A stretch of 61,586 nucleotides of DNA from CAMPJU01 sp036675265 (GCA_036675265.1 JAKFFJ010000019.1:1-61586), one strand, 5' to 3'. Counted from the first letter of the stretch, positions 23,961 to 32,888 are shown. Notes: generated by a model from the letters alone, not told the origin. Program-made: numbers and translations.

Positions 23961-24830
23961 ATTGCTGCCTTCCTCTCCCACCTGGAAGTCGAGCGGCGCA
24001 TGTCCGCGCATACGCTCGATGCCTATCGCCGCGACCTCGGCGCGTTGTCCGCCTGGACCACGACGCATGGCATCGACCTGGTGTCGCTGTCCCCGGACCG
24101 GTTGCGTGCGTTCGTCGCCGCGGAACACCGCCGTGGCCTGGCGCCCAAGAGCCTGCAGCGGCGGTTGAGCGCGTGCCGCAGCTTCTACCGCTGGCTGTTG
24201 CGCCACGGCCGGATCGAAGCAAGCCCCGCGGCCTCGGTGAAGGCGCCGAAATCCGTCCGCAAGCTGCCGCAGGTGCTGGATCCCGATGAAGCGGCGCGCC
24301 TGGTCGAAGTGCCCACGGACGTGCCACTGGGCCTCCGGGACCGCGCCTTGCTGGAACTGTTCTATTCGTCGGGCCTGCGATTGTCCGAACTGTGCGCGTT
24401 GCGGTGGCGCGACCTGGACCTCGCCAGCGGGCTGGTGACCGTGCTGGGCAAGGGCAGCAAGCAGCGCCAGGTGCCGGTCGGGTCGCACGCGCGAAAGGCC
24501 CTGGCCGCGTGGCGCGGCGAGCAACAGGCGGACCCGGGCGCACCGATCTTCCCGGGCCGCAACGGCCCGATCACGCCGCGCGCGGTGCAATACCGCCTGC
24601 GCCAGCTCGCGCAGCGCCAGGGGCTGTTCAAGCGGGTCCATCCGCACCTCTTGCGGCACAGCTTCGCGAGCCACGTGCTGGAGTCGTCAGGCGACCTGCG
24701 CGGCGTGCAGGAGCTGCTCGGCCACGCCGACATCGCCACCACCCAGATCTACACGCACCTGGACTACCAGCACCTGGCCAAGGTCTACGACGCGGCACAT
24801 CCCCGCGCCAGGCGCAAGAAAGCCGGTTGA
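23907..24830 (+). CDS. xerC: Tyrosine recombinase XerC with repeat-derived N-terminus
   Basis: This 307-aa recombinase resolves chromosome dimers at dif together with XerD. The N-terminal SAM-like DNA-binding domain begins IAAFLSHLEVERRMSAHTLDAY. The catalytic domain contains Arg in SGLRLSEL, HLLRHSFASHVL and HADIATTQIYTH with nucleophile Tyr282. The start is unusual. Codons 1-18 (MTGKPATVSVDPRLRGDD) lie wholly in a 90-bp palindromic element and the conserved domain begins at its exact edge. GTG codons at 23928 and 23934, also inside the element, are alternative starts. Confidence 0.93.
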   Translation: MTGKPATVSVDPRLRGDDIAAFLSHLEVERRMSAHTLDAYRRDLGALSAWTTTHGIDLVSLSPDRLRAFVAAEHRRGLAPKSLQRRLSACRSFYRWLLRHGRIEASPAASVKAPKSVRKLPQVLDPDEAARLVEVPTDVPLGLRDRALLELFYSSGLRLSELCALRWRDLDLASGLVTVLGKGSKQRQVPVGSHARKALAAWRGEQQADPGAPIFPGRNGPITPRAVQYRLRQLAQRQGLFKRVHPHLLRHSFASHVLESSGDLRGVQELLGHADIATTQIYTHLDYQHLAKVYDAAHPRARRKKAG

Positions 24831-24877
24831 ACCGGCCGGGGCCGGCCCCACCTCATGGGTTCAGCCCCGGAGGTCCC

Positions 24878-25429
24878 ATGGATCCCAGAAGCAACCCCGG
24901 CGTCTTCCACGCCACCACCATCGTGTCCGTGCGCCGCGACGGGCGTGTCGCCGTCGCCGGCGACGGCCAGGTCACGCTCGGCAACACCGTCATGAAGGCC
25001 AACGCGCGCAAGGTGCGCCGGCTCGGGCGCGACGGCCAGGTGCTCGCCGGCTTCGCCGGCGCGGCCGCCGATGCGTTCACCCTGTTCGAGCTGTTCGAGG
25101 CCAAGCTCGAGAAGCACGGCCAGCTGACCCGCGCGGCGGTGGAGCTGGCCAAGGACTGGCGCACGGAGCGCCGGCTCGGGAAGCTCGAGGCGCTGCTGGC
25201 GGTCGCCGATCGCGAGACGTCGTTGATCGTCTCCGGCACCGGCGACGTGATCGAGCCGGAGGATGGCCTGGTCGCGATCGGCTCCGGCGGCCCGTACGCG
25301 CTCTCGGCCGCCCGCGCACTGCTCGCGCATACCACGCTGGATGCCAGGACCGTCGCGGTCGAGTCGCTCAACATCGCAGGCGACGTGTGCATCTACACCA
25401 ACCGCAACATCGTCGTCGAAGAACTCTGA
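24878..25429 (+). CDS. hslV: HslV protease subunit with N-terminal propeptide
   Basis: This 183-aa proteolytic subunit forms the HslUV (ClpYQ) proteasome-like complex in the cytoplasm. The catalytic threonine is expected at position 13 in HA-TTIVSVRR, so 12 residues must be removed first. In E. coli only the initiator Met is removed. GDGQVTLG and the rest of the fold are canonical. GGAGG precedes the ATG, so the long start is well supported. The stop overlaps the hslU start (TGATG). Confidence 0.95.
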   Translation: MDPRSNPGVFHATTIVSVRRDGRVAVAGDGQVTLGNTVMKANARKVRRLGRDGQVLAGFAGAAADAFTLFELFEAKLEKHGQLTRAAVELAKDWRTERRLGKLEALLAVADRETSLIVSGTGDVIEPEDGLVAIGSGGPYALSAARALLAHTTLDARTVAVESLNIAGDVCIYTNRNIVVEEL

Positions 25430-26829
25430 TGCGCAAGCCCGACAGCCGCTCCGCCACCATGACCCCGCGCGAGATCGTGCAGGAACTCGACCGCCACATC
25501 GTGGGCCAGCACGACGCCAAGCGCGCCGTCGCCATCGCGCTCCGCAACCGCTGGCGCCGGATGCAGCTCGACCCCGAGCTGCGCGACGAGGTCATGCCCA
25601 AGAACATCCTGATGATCGGCCCGACCGGCGTGGGAAAGACCGAGATTGCCCGCCGGCTCGCGACGCTCGCCAACGCGCCGTTCGTGAAGGTCGAGGCGAC
25701 GCGCTTCACCGAGGTCGGCTACGTCGGCAAGGACGTGGAACAGATCGTGCGCGACCTGGTCGACACCGCGGTCAAGATGCACCGCGAGCAGGCCAAGCAA
25801 CGCGTGCGCACGCAAGCCGAGGAACGCGCGGAGGACCGCGTCCTCGACGCGCTGCTGCCCCGGCGCGAGCCGGCCGGCAAGGCCACGCTCTTCGGCTTCA
25901 ACGCCGACGACGTGAAGGACGAACCCTCCGCGGAACACAACAGCCAGGCCGCCGCCGACACCCGCGCCAAGCTGCGCAAGCGCCTGCGCGCCGGCGAGCT
26001 CGACGACCGGGAGATCGACATCGAGACCGCCGTCAACGTCGGCGTCGACATCATGGCGCCGCCCGGCATGGAGGAGATGGGGCAGCAGCTGCGCCAGATG
26101 TTCTCGCAGGTGGCCGGCAACAAGACGCACAGGCGCACCCTGGCGATCCGCACGGCGCGGCCGTTGCTGGTCGAGGAGGAAGCGGCGCGGCTGGTCAACG
26201 AGGACGAAGTGCGCGACGCCGCCATCGAGGCCTGCGAGCAGCACGGCATCGTGTTCATCGACGAGATCGACAAGGTCGCCAAGCGCGGCGAGCACGTGGG
26301 CGGTGGCGACGTGTCCCGGGAGGGGGTCCAGCGCGACCTCCTGCCGCTGGTGGAGGGGTCGACCGTCAGCACCAAGTACGGGTCGGTGAACACCGACCAC
26401 ATCCTGTTCATCGCATCGGGTGCGTTCCACCTGGCCAAGCCCAGCGACCTGATCCCGGAATTGCAGGGCCGCTTCCCGATCCGGGTGGAACTGGGCGCGC
26501 TGAGCAAGGACGACTTCGTGCGCATCCTCACCGAGCCGAAGGCGGCGCTGACGTTGCAGTACGTCGAGCTGCTGAAGACCGAGGGCGTGAGCCTGGCCTT
26601 CGCCCCGGATGCGATCGAGCGCCTCGCGGAGATCGCCGCCCTGGTCAACGACCGCCAGGAGAACATCGGCGCGCGCCGGCTGCACACCGTCCTCGAGCGG
26701 TTGCTGGACACCCTGAGCTACGAGGCGCCGGACAAGGACGGCACGGCGATCACCATCGACCGCGCCTACGTGGACCAGCACCTCGGCGAACTCGTGCGGG
26801 ACCCCGACCTGAGCCGCTACATCCTGTGA
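25429..26829 (+). CDS. hslU: HslU ATPase subunit
   Basis: This 466-aa AAA+ unfoldase feeds substrates to HslV. The Walker A motif GPTGVGKT starts at residue 64 (Lys70). The pore loop is GYVGKD, the I domain spans about residues 110-240, Walker B is IVFIDEID and sensor residues follow. It ends with the conserved tail RDPDLSRYIL, which activates HslV. The start shares one base with the hslV stop. Confidence 0.97.
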   Translation: MRKPDSRSATMTPREIVQELDRHIVGQHDAKRAVAIALRNRWRRMQLDPELRDEVMPKNILMIGPTGVGKTEIARRLATLANAPFVKVEATRFTEVGYVGKDVEQIVRDLVDTAVKMHREQAKQRVRTQAEERAEDRVLDALLPRREPAGKATLFGFNADDVKDEPSAEHNSQAAADTRAKLRKRLRAGELDDREIDIETAVNVGVDIMAPPGMEEMGQQLRQMFSQVAGNKTHRRTLAIRTARPLLVEEEAARLVNEDEVRDAAIEACEQHGIVFIDEIDKVAKRGEHVGGGDVSREGVQRDLLPLVEGSTVSTKYGSVNTDHILFIASGAFHLAKPSDLIPELQGRFPIRVELGALSKDDFVRILTEPKAALTLQYVELLKTEGVSLAFAPDAIERLAEIAALVNDRQENIGARRLHTVLERLLDTLSYEAPDKDGTAITIDRAYVDQHLGELVRDPDLSRYIL

Positions 26830-26833
26830 TAAT
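26828..26833 (+). promoter_or_regulatory. -10-like element for a leaderless ubiE mRNA
   Basis: GATAAT overlaps the hslU stop and ends 6 nt before the ubiE ATG. No Shine-Dalgarno sequence lies in between. Confidence 0.5.
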
Positions 26834-26839
26834 CCTCCC

Positions 26840-27601
26840 ATGACCGACGCCCCCGGCCCGCACGGCACCACCCACTTCGGGTTCCGCGAGGTCCCCGCGG
26901 CCGACAAGCAGAAGCTCGTCGGCGAGGTGTTCACCTCGGTCGCCGGCAGGTACGACCTGATGAACGACCTGATGTCGCTAGGCATCCACCGGCTGTGGAA
27001 GCGGCACTTCGTCGCGACCGCGCCGGTGGCCCGTGGCGACCGGGTGCTCGACCTGGCGGGCGGCACGGGCGACATCGCCGCGCTGTTGCAGGACCGGGTG
27101 GGCGAGGCCGGCGAGGTGGTGGTCGGCGACATCAATGCCGGGATGCTCGGCGTCGGGCGCGACCGGTTGGCCGATCGCGGCCGCGTCCGCGGCCTGTCGT
27201 GGGTGCAGTGCAACGCGGAGTCGCTGCCGTTCCCCGACGACAGCTTCGACCTCGTCACCATCGCCTTCGGGCTGCGCAACGTCACCGACAAGGACGCCGC
27301 CCTGCGCGAGATGCGCCGCGTGTTGCGCGTGGGCGGGCAGGCGCGCGTGCTGGAGTTCTCGGCGGTGCGCGCGGAATGGTTCAAGCCGCTGTACGACTTC
27401 CATTCGTTCAAGGTGTTGCCGCAGCTCGGCCGGTTGTTCGCGCGGGACGCGGGCAGCTACCAGTACCTCGCCGAGAGCATCCGAAGGCACCCGCCGCAGG
27501 CGGAACTGCAGGCGATGATGGAAGCGGCGGGCTTCGAGCGTTGCGCCTGGCGCGACATGAACGGTGGAATCGTCGCCATCCATTCAGGCCACAAGGTGTG
27601 A
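26840..27601 (+). CDS. ubiE: Ubiquinone/menaquinone C-methyltransferase UbiE
   Basis: This 253-aa SAM-dependent methyltransferase methylates the benzoquinol ring in ubiquinone synthesis. Motifs are FTSVAGRYDLMNDLMSLGIHRLWKR, the SAM loop VLDLAGGTGD and FGLRNVTDK. The length is normal. It lies 10 bp after hslU but probably has its own promoter. Confidence 0.96.
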   Translation: MTDAPGPHGTTHFGFREVPAADKQKLVGEVFTSVAGRYDLMNDLMSLGIHRLWKRHFVATAPVARGDRVLDLAGGTGDIAALLQDRVGEAGEVVVGDINAGMLGVGRDRLADRGRVRGLSWVQCNAESLPFPDDSFDLVTIAFGLRNVTDKDAALREMRRVLRVGGQARVLEFSAVRAEWFKPLYDFHSFKVLPQLGRLFARDAGSYQYLAESIRRHPPQAELQAMMEAAGFERCAWRDMNGGIVAIHSGHKV

Positions 27602-27609
27602 CGGGGGTC

Positions 27610-27665
27610 ACGAAAAAGCGTCGAAATACCGGATTTTAAAGGGTTTTTCGTCAAGTCGCCTTGAC
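27610..27665. promoter_or_regulatory. AT-rich inverted repeats between ubiE and the GGDEF gene
   Basis: ACGAAAAA (27610-27617) is mirrored by TTTTTCGT (27644-27651), and directly after it GTCAAG-TCGC-CTTGAC (27650-27665) is a perfect 6-bp inverted repeat. The A/T content is striking in this high-GC DNA. The first pair could be a weak terminator for ubiE. The second resembles an operator in the promoter region of the diguanylate cyclase gene. Confidence 0.5.
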
Positions 27666-27716
27666 ACGCCAGCCCGTAACTTGGCGCCGTCGCCCCACGC
27701 GTCGGAGTTGCCCAGG

Positions 27717-28622
27717 ATGTCCGTGTACCGCCTGCTGGCGCGGTTGTTCCCGCGCTCCTATCGCGCGCGCCTGCTCACGGTCGTGTTCGTCTGCACGTCG
27801 CTGCCGATGCAGGCGCTCGTGGTCTGGCTGCTGCTCAACGGCAACAGCGAGCCGGAACGACAGATCCTGGGGACGACCATCGCCCTGCTCGCGACGTTCG
27901 CCGGCACCCTCGTTTCGCTGTTCCTGCTGTACAAGCTGATCGAACCGCTGCGCCGCGCGGCCGACGCGATGGACGCGTACTACCACAACCAGCAGTTGCC
28001 GCGACTCCCGGACGCGGGCCCGGACGAGATGGGCCGGCTCATGCGCGGCATCAACCGCTGCCTGCGCGGTGTCGATGCCGGCGTGCGCCAGCTCGAGCGG
28101 CACGCGTTGCAGGACCCGCTCACCGAAGCGCTGAACCGCCGCGGCTGCGAGCAGGCATTGCAGGACTCGGTGGCCGCCGCGTCGCGGGACAATGCGCCGT
28201 TCGCGCTGGTGGTGGTGGACCTCGATAACCTCAAGCCGATCAACGACGAGCATGGACACGCCGCCGGCGACCAGGCGCTGATCCGGCTGGTCGAGGCCGC
28301 GCGCATGTGGCTCGGCGAGCAGGACTGGGTGGGCCGCTGGGGCGGCGACGAGTTCCTGGTGGGCATCCACGACGACATCGGCCCGGCGCGGCAGCGCGTG
28401 ACCGAATGGCTGGCATCGCTGGCGGACCCCGGTGGCACCGGGTTCCCGGTGCACGCCAGCGCCGGCTGCGCCTGTTTCAGCGGCCAGGACGCGATGACCC
28501 TGTACCGCGAGGCGGACGCGGCGATGTACGAGGCCAAGTTCGCCGGCGGCAACGCGATGGTCTGTCGCGAGCCCGCGCTCGGCTGCGTCGCGCAGGCCGA
28601 CAGGCGTCCGGCCGCCGCCTGA
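27717..28622 (+). CDS. Membrane-bound diguanylate cyclase (GGDEF)
   Basis: This 301-aa protein has two transmembrane helices (about residues 20-40 and 52-76), a short HAMP-like linker (about 77-120) and a GGDEF domain. The GGDEF motif is at residues 209-213 and is intact, so c-di-GMP synthesis is expected. The RxxD inhibitory site is absent (GEQD at that position), suggesting no product inhibition. No sensor domain is present apart from the membrane segments. Confidence 0.9.
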   Translation: MSVYRLLARLFPRSYRARLLTVVFVCTSLPMQALVVWLLLNGNSEPERQILGTTIALLATFAGTLVSLFLLYKLIEPLRRAADAMDAYYHNQQLPRLPDAGPDEMGRLMRGINRCLRGVDAGVRQLERHALQDPLTEALNRRGCEQALQDSVAAASRDNAPFALVVVDLDNLKPINDEHGHAAGDQALIRLVEAARMWLGEQDWVGRWGGDEFLVGIHDDIGPARQRVTEWLASLADPGGTGFPVHASAGCACFSGQDAMTLYREADAAMYEAKFAGGNAMVCREPALGCVAQADRRPAAA

Positions 28623-28625
28623 CGC

Positions 28626-28677
28626 ATGGGAGCCGCCACGGCAGCGGAGCGCTTCGCCGGCATGGCGGCTCCCACAT
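28626..28677. repeat. REP-like GTGGGAGC palindromic element
   Basis: Arms TGGGAGCCGCC (28627-28637) and GGCGGCTCCCA (28664-28674) pair perfectly. The 5' arm has lost the leading GTG seen in the other copies. It lies 4 bp after the GGDEF stop and 12 bp before the -10-like element of the next gene. Confidence 0.8.
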
Positions 28678-28688
28678 GCGCTGCGCGT

Positions 28689-28694
28689 TACACT
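28689..28694 (+). promoter_or_regulatory. Possible -10 for the M1 peptidase gene
   Basis: TACACT lies 29 nt before the ATG at 28724, and GGAG is spaced correctly for translation. No convincing -35 was found. Confidence 0.35.
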
Positions 28695-28723
28695 TCGGTC
28701 CCCCCGATTTCGTGGAGCCGCCG

Positions 28724-30649
28724 ATGCGCCTGCCGGCCTTGTCCCGACCCCTCCTGGCATTCGGTGCCGCCCTGATCCTGGCCGCCTGCGCCCGCGATGC
28801 CGCCCCGCCGGAGGGGACGGCTGCCGAGCCTGGTGCGCCGGCCGTCGCGACCGAGCCCGACCGCGACCAGCATTCGTATGCCGAACCCGAAAAGGTCCGG
28901 ATCGAGGACATCGCGCTCGAACTCGATGTCGACTTCGAGGCGAAGCAGCTGTCGGGCACCGCCACCTACGAACTCGAATGGCGCGACCCGTCGGCCACCG
29001 CGCTGGTGCTCGACACGCGCGAGCTGACCATCGAGTCGATCGAGGCCGAGGCGGGCGAGGGCGAATGGACGCCGCTCGAGTACACGCTGGCCGAGCCGCA
29101 CGACCTGCTGGGCAGCAAGCTCACCATCCAGATACCGGACCGCAACGAGCGCATCCGCATCGCGTACCACACCGCGCCGACCGCCTCGGGCCTGCAGTGG
29201 CTGACCCCGGCGATGACCCAGGGCGGCGAGACGCCCTTCATGTTCAGCCAGTCGCAGCAGATCCACGCACGTTCGTGGGTGCCACTGCAGGACACGCCGC
29301 GCGTGCGCTTCACCTACAGCGCGCACGTGACCAGCCCGGAGGACGTGATGGTGCTGATGAGCGCCGACAACGATCCGCAGGCCGAGCGCGACGGCGACTA
29401 CACCTTCGAGATGCCGCAGCCGATCCCGTCCTACCTGATGGCGATCGCCGCCGGCGACCTGGTGTTCGAGCCGATCAGCGAACGCGCCGGCGTCTGGGCC
29501 GAGCCGGGCATGGTCGAGAAGGCCGCCGAGGAGTTCGCCGACACCGAGAAGATGATGCAGGTGGCCGAGGAACTGTACGGCCCGTACCGCTGGGGCCGCT
29601 ACGACATCCTGGTGCTGCCCCCGTCGTTCCCGTACGGCGGCATGGAGAACCCGCGCCTGACCTTCGCCACGCCCACCGTGATCGTCGGCGACAAGTCGCT
29701 GGTCGCCCTGATCGCGCACGAGCTGGCGCACAGCTGGTCCGGCAACCTGGTGACCTTCGCCACCGCCAACGACGCGTGGCTCAACGAGGGCTTCACCTCG
29801 TACGTCGAGAACCGCATCGTCGAGGAGCTCTACGGCAAGGAACGCGCCGACATGGAGAACGTGATCGCGCGCAACGAGCTGCGCGACGAGTACACCGACG
29901 ACAACACCGCGCTGCAACGGCTTGCGGTGCGCCCCGGCGACCTGGACGACCCCGACAGCAACCTGACCGGCACCGTCTACACCAAGGGTGCCTGGATGCT
30001 GCAGTGGCTGGAGCAGCAGTACGGGCGCGAGGTGTTCGATGCGTTCCTGCGCGGCTACTTCGACCACTTCGCGTTCCAGCCGATCACCACCGAGATGTTC
30101 CTGGCCTATGCGAAGGAGCACTTGCTGGCCAGGCATCCGGGCAAGGTGACCGAGGACCAGCTGGAAGCATGGATCTACGAGCCCGGCATCCCGGACACCG
30201 CGCCGCAGACGAGTTCCGAGCGGTTCGACGCGGTCGATGCCGCGCGCACGGCATGGCTGGAGGACGGCAAGTTGCCCGACGCCGCCATGACCGACGCCTG
30301 GACCACCCAGGAGTGGGTCCACTTCATCGAGGGCATGCCGGAAACGCTGGAAACGGCGCAGCTGGCCGCGCTCGACGAGGCCTACGCGTTCACCGGCACC
30401 TCCAATGGCGAGATCGCCCAGCGCTGGTATCCGCTCGCGGTCCGCAGCGGCTACGACGCCGCCAACGACGAGATCGCGGAGTTCCTGCAGACCATCGGGC
30501 GCCGCAAGCTGATCATGCCGACCTACGAGGCACTGGTGCAGACGCCGGAAGGGCTGGCGCTGGCGAAGGAAGTCTTCGAGCAGGCGCGTCCGGGATACCA
30601 CCCGATCACCACCGGTTCGGTGGAAAGCACGATCGAAGAAGCCGAATGA
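28724..30649 (+). CDS. M1 family metallopeptidase, lipoprotein
   Basis: This 641-aa gluzincin aminopeptidase resembles leukotriene-A4-hydrolase-type M1 enzymes. The N-terminus is a lipoprotein signal with Cys22 (LAAC). The zinc site HELAH is at residues 332-336, with the third ligand Glu355 (WLNEG). The aminopeptidase exopeptide-binding motif appears as GGMEN. It is predicted to sit on the periplasmic side of a membrane. The stop overlaps the start of the next lipoprotein gene (ATGA). Confidence 0.92.
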   Translation: MRLPALSRPLLAFGAALILAACARDAAPPEGTAAEPGAPAVATEPDRDQHSYAEPEKVRIEDIALELDVDFEAKQLSGTATYELEWRDPSATALVLDTRELTIESIEAEAGEGEWTPLEYTLAEPHDLLGSKLTIQIPDRNERIRIAYHTAPTASGLQWLTPAMTQGGETPFMFSQSQQIHARSWVPLQDTPRVRFTYSAHVTSPEDVMVLMSADNDPQAERDGDYTFEMPQPIPSYLMAIAAGDLVFEPISERAGVWAEPGMVEKAAEEFADTEKMMQVAEELYGPYRWGRYDILVLPPSFPYGGMENPRLTFATPTVIVGDKSLVALIAHELAHSWSGNLVTFATANDAWLNEGFTSYVENRIVEELYGKERADMENVIARNELRDEYTDDNTALQRLAVRPGDLDDPDSNLTGTVYTKGAWMLQWLEQQYGREVFDAFLRGYFDHFAFQPITTEMFLAYAKEHLLARHPGKVTEDQLEAWIYEPGIPDTAPQTSSERFDAVDAARTAWLEDGKLPDAAMTDAWTTQEWVHFIEGMPETLETAQLAALDEAYAFTGTSNGEIAQRWYPLAVRSGYDAANDEIAEFLQTIGRRKLIMPTYEALVQTPEGLALAKEVFEQARPGYHPITTGSVESTIEEAE

Positions 30650-31356
30650 CCCTGCGTTTCGCCCTGGTCGCGTGCCTCGTGCTGGCGGCCTGCCAGGGCC
30701 AGGACCCCGGGGCTGCGGCGGCGGCGCAGGCCGCGGCGCGCGAACAGGCGGCGGAGGAGGCTGCACGCGGCTTCGATGCCGCCGTGTCCGCCGGCGAATG
30801 GGAACTGGCGCGCGCGCACGGCGACGTGCTGCTCGCCGACTACCCCGGGACCGCGGCGGCCCGGCGGGTCGCGCCGCAACATGCCGACATCGTGGCCAAG
30901 GCCGAGGACGCCGAGTCCGCTCGCCGGCTTGAGTCGTTGTGGAGCTACCAGTCGGTCCCGGCGGGCGACGGCGAACAACGTTCCGCCAGCATCGTCGCGC
31001 GCGAGCCGGTCGACGTCGACGGCAGCGGCCCGGGCCCGGTGCAACTGATCTTCCGCGACCATCCCGACTGGGGGCGCAGCAGCTACCTGGTCCTCAGGGC
31101 CGGCGATTTCGCGTGCCGCGGCGGCTGCAACGTGCAGGTCACGGTGGACGACGCCGCGCCTCGCGCGATGGCGGCCTCGCGGCCGGACACGGAAGAGGCG
31201 ATCGCGATGTTCATCGAGGACGACGCCGCGTTGTGGGCCATCGCCGACGATGCCGGGACGATCGCCATCACGTTCCCGGTCGCCGCAGGTGGCACCCGCA
31301 CGGCGGTCTTCGAGGTCGGCGGCCTGGATGCCGCCCGGATGCCTGGCTGGAACTGA
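30646..31356 (+). CDS. Hypothetical lipoprotein
   Basis: This 236-aa protein has a lipoprotein signal with Cys16 (LAAC), an Ala-rich helical part (about residues 20-95, reminiscent of a tetratricopeptide-like helical pair) and a beta-rich C-terminal domain with two nearby cysteines in FACRGGCNV. The family is not recognised. The overlap with the M1 peptidase gene indicates co-translation and perhaps a shared role at the envelope. Confidence 0.75.
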   Translation: MTLRFALVACLVLAACQGQDPGAAAAAQAAAREQAAEEAARGFDAAVSAGEWELARAHGDVLLADYPGTAAARRVAPQHADIVAKAEDAESARRLESLWSYQSVPAGDGEQRSASIVAREPVDVDGSGPGPVQLIFRDHPDWGRSSYLVLRAGDFACRGGCNVQVTVDDAAPRAMAASRPDTEEAIAMFIEDDAALWAIADDAGTIAITFPVAAGGTRTAVFEVGGLDAARMPGWN

Positions 31357-31442
31357 ATCATTCCGACGGGCGTCACGCCATGCCGATGCGCCGGGCGTAT
31401 GCTCGGAGCCACCTGTCAAGGAGGCGAACGAGGAGGCCAACA

Positions 31443-31910
31443 ATGCTCGCGCCACGCTTGCACAACTTCCTGGACGAACGCCACGCGTCCTACGAAACGT
31501 TCACCCACGACCGCACGATCACCGCCCAGCAGACGGCATCGGCCGCGCACATCGGGCAGCGGCATTTCGCCAAGACCGTCATGCTGAAGATCGAGGGCAA
31601 GCTCGCCATGCTGGTGATGCCGTCGGCCTTCCGCGTCGACCTGTCGCGGCTGTCCCGCGCACTCGGCGGACGCGAGGTCGACCTCGCGCACGAGATCGAC
31701 TTCAAGATGGCATTCCCCGACTGCGAACTCGGCGCGATGCCGCCGTTCGGCAACCTCTACGGCATGCCGGTGTATGTCGACGCGCGGCTCGCGGGCCAGG
31801 ACGACATCGGGTTCAACGCCGGCTCGCACACGGACGTGGTGCGGATGCCCTATCCGGAGTTCGAGCAGCTGGTGCGGCCGCAGCTGCTGTACCTGGACCA
31901 CCTGATGTAG
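31443..31910 (+). CDS. YbaK/ProX-like aminoacyl-tRNA deacylase
   Basis: This 155-aa single-domain protein belongs to the YbaK/INS domain family, which hydrolyses mischarged tRNAs. Family features are the early FTHDRTITAQQTASAAHI, KTVMLKIEGK with the catalytic Lys, and GAMPPFGNLYGMPVYVD. The exact tRNA target cannot be told. A strong GGAGG lies upstream of the ATG at 31443. The gene is followed by a perfect hairpin. Confidence 0.87.
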   Translation: MLAPRLHNFLDERHASYETFTHDRTITAQQTASAAHIGQRHFAKTVMLKIEGKLAMLVMPSAFRVDLSRLSRALGGREVDLAHEIDFKMAFPDCELGAMPPFGNLYGMPVYVDARLAGQDDIGFNAGSHTDVVRMPYPEFEQLVRPQLLYLDHLM

Positions 31911-31920
31911 CGATAGCAAA

Positions 31921-31948
31921 TGTGGGAGCCGCTATGGCGGCTCCCACA
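31921..31948. terminator. REP-like perfect hairpin acting as a bidirectional terminator
   Basis: TGTGGGAGCCGC (31921-31932) and its perfect complement (31937-31948) enclose loop TATG. This is a minimal form of the GTGGGAGC repeat and lies between two convergent genes. It has no T-tract, so its role as a terminator is inferred from position. Confidence 0.6.
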
Positions 31949-31955
31949 GGTCTGG

Positions 31956-32888
31956 TTACAGCGCGTAGCCGAACTGCTGCTTGAACTGCAGCGCAAACTC
32001 GTCGTAGTCGAAGCGCTGGTTCTGCGTGCCGGGGTGCTCCACCTTCAGCGCGCCCATCAGCGAGGCCATGCGCCCGCAGGTTTCCAGGTCGTCGCCGCGC
32101 ATCAGGCCGAAGATCAGGCCGGCGCGATAGGCGTCTCCGCAACCGGTCGGGTCGGTGATCCGGCGCTCGTGCGCCGGCGGGATGTTGATGACCTTGCCCG
32201 CGTGGTGGATCAGCGAGCCGCGCGGACCCTGCGTGGCGATGTACGCCTTCACCTTGCCCGCGATCTCCTTCTCGTCCCAGCCGGTGCGTTCCTGCAGCAG
32301 GTTCGACTCGTAGTCGTTGACGGTGACGTAGTCGGCCAGCTCGATGAAGTTGCGCAGCTCCTCGCCGTTGAACAGCGGCATGGCCTGGCCGGGGTCGAAG
32401 ATGAAGGGAATCCCCAGCTCGCGGAACTCCGCGGCGTTCTGCAGCATCGCGTCGCGGCCGTCGGGGCTGACGATGCCGAACTCGATGCCGGGCACGTCGC
32501 GCACGTGGTTCTCGTAGCTGCGCATCATCGCGCCAGGATGGAACGCGGTGATCTGGTTGTTGTCCAGGTCCGTGGTGATGAAGGCCTGCGGCGTGAACAG
32601 CTCGTCGATCACCTTGACCTGGTCGAGCCGGATCTCCTGCTCCTCGAACCATTCGCGGTACGCCCCGAAGTCCTGGCCGACGGTCGCCATCGGCACCGGT
32701 TCGCCGCCGAGCAGCTTGAGGTTGTAGGCGATGTTGCCGGCGCAGCCGCCGAACTCGCGGCGCATCCGCGGCACCAGGAACGAGACGTTCAGGATGTGGA
32801 CCTTGTCCGGCAGGATGTGGTTCTTGAACTGGTCCTGGAACACCATGATGGTGTCGTAGGCCAGCGAGCCGCAGATCAGGGCTGCCAT
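31956..32888 (-). CDS. PfkB-family kinase (adenosine kinase-like)
   Basis: This 310-aa sugar/nucleoside kinase of the ribokinase fold has the two PfkB signatures: GGCAGNIAYNLKLLGGEP near residues 47-64 and the catalytic DPTGCGDAYRAGL near residue 250. It most resembles proteobacterial proteins annotated as adenosine kinase, but the substrate is not proven. An in-frame TTG at 32894 is possible. The ATG at 32888 is chosen because it gives the normal MAALICGSLAYD start. Confidence 0.87.
   Translation of the reverse strand: MAALICGSLAYDTIMVFQDQFKNHILPDKVHILNVSFLVPRMRREFGGCAGNIAYNLKLLGGEPVPMATVGQDFGAYREWFEEQEIRLDQVKVIDELFTPQAFITTDLDNNQITAFHPGAMMRSYENHVRDVPGIEFGIVSPDGRDAMLQNAAEFRELGIPFIFDPGQAMPLFNGEELRNFIELADYVTVNDYESNLLQERTGWDEKEIAGKVKAYIATQGPRGSLIHHAGKVINIPPAHERRITDPTGCGDAYRAGLIFGLMRGDDLETCGRMASLMGALKVEHPGTQNQRFDYDEFALQFKQQFGYAL

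Noticed and set aside
27661..27682. TTGACA (27661-27666) paired with TAACTT (27676-27681) as GGDEF promoter
   Set aside because: The spacer is only 9 bp, too short for a normal sigma-70 promoter. The palindromes are reported without this pairing.
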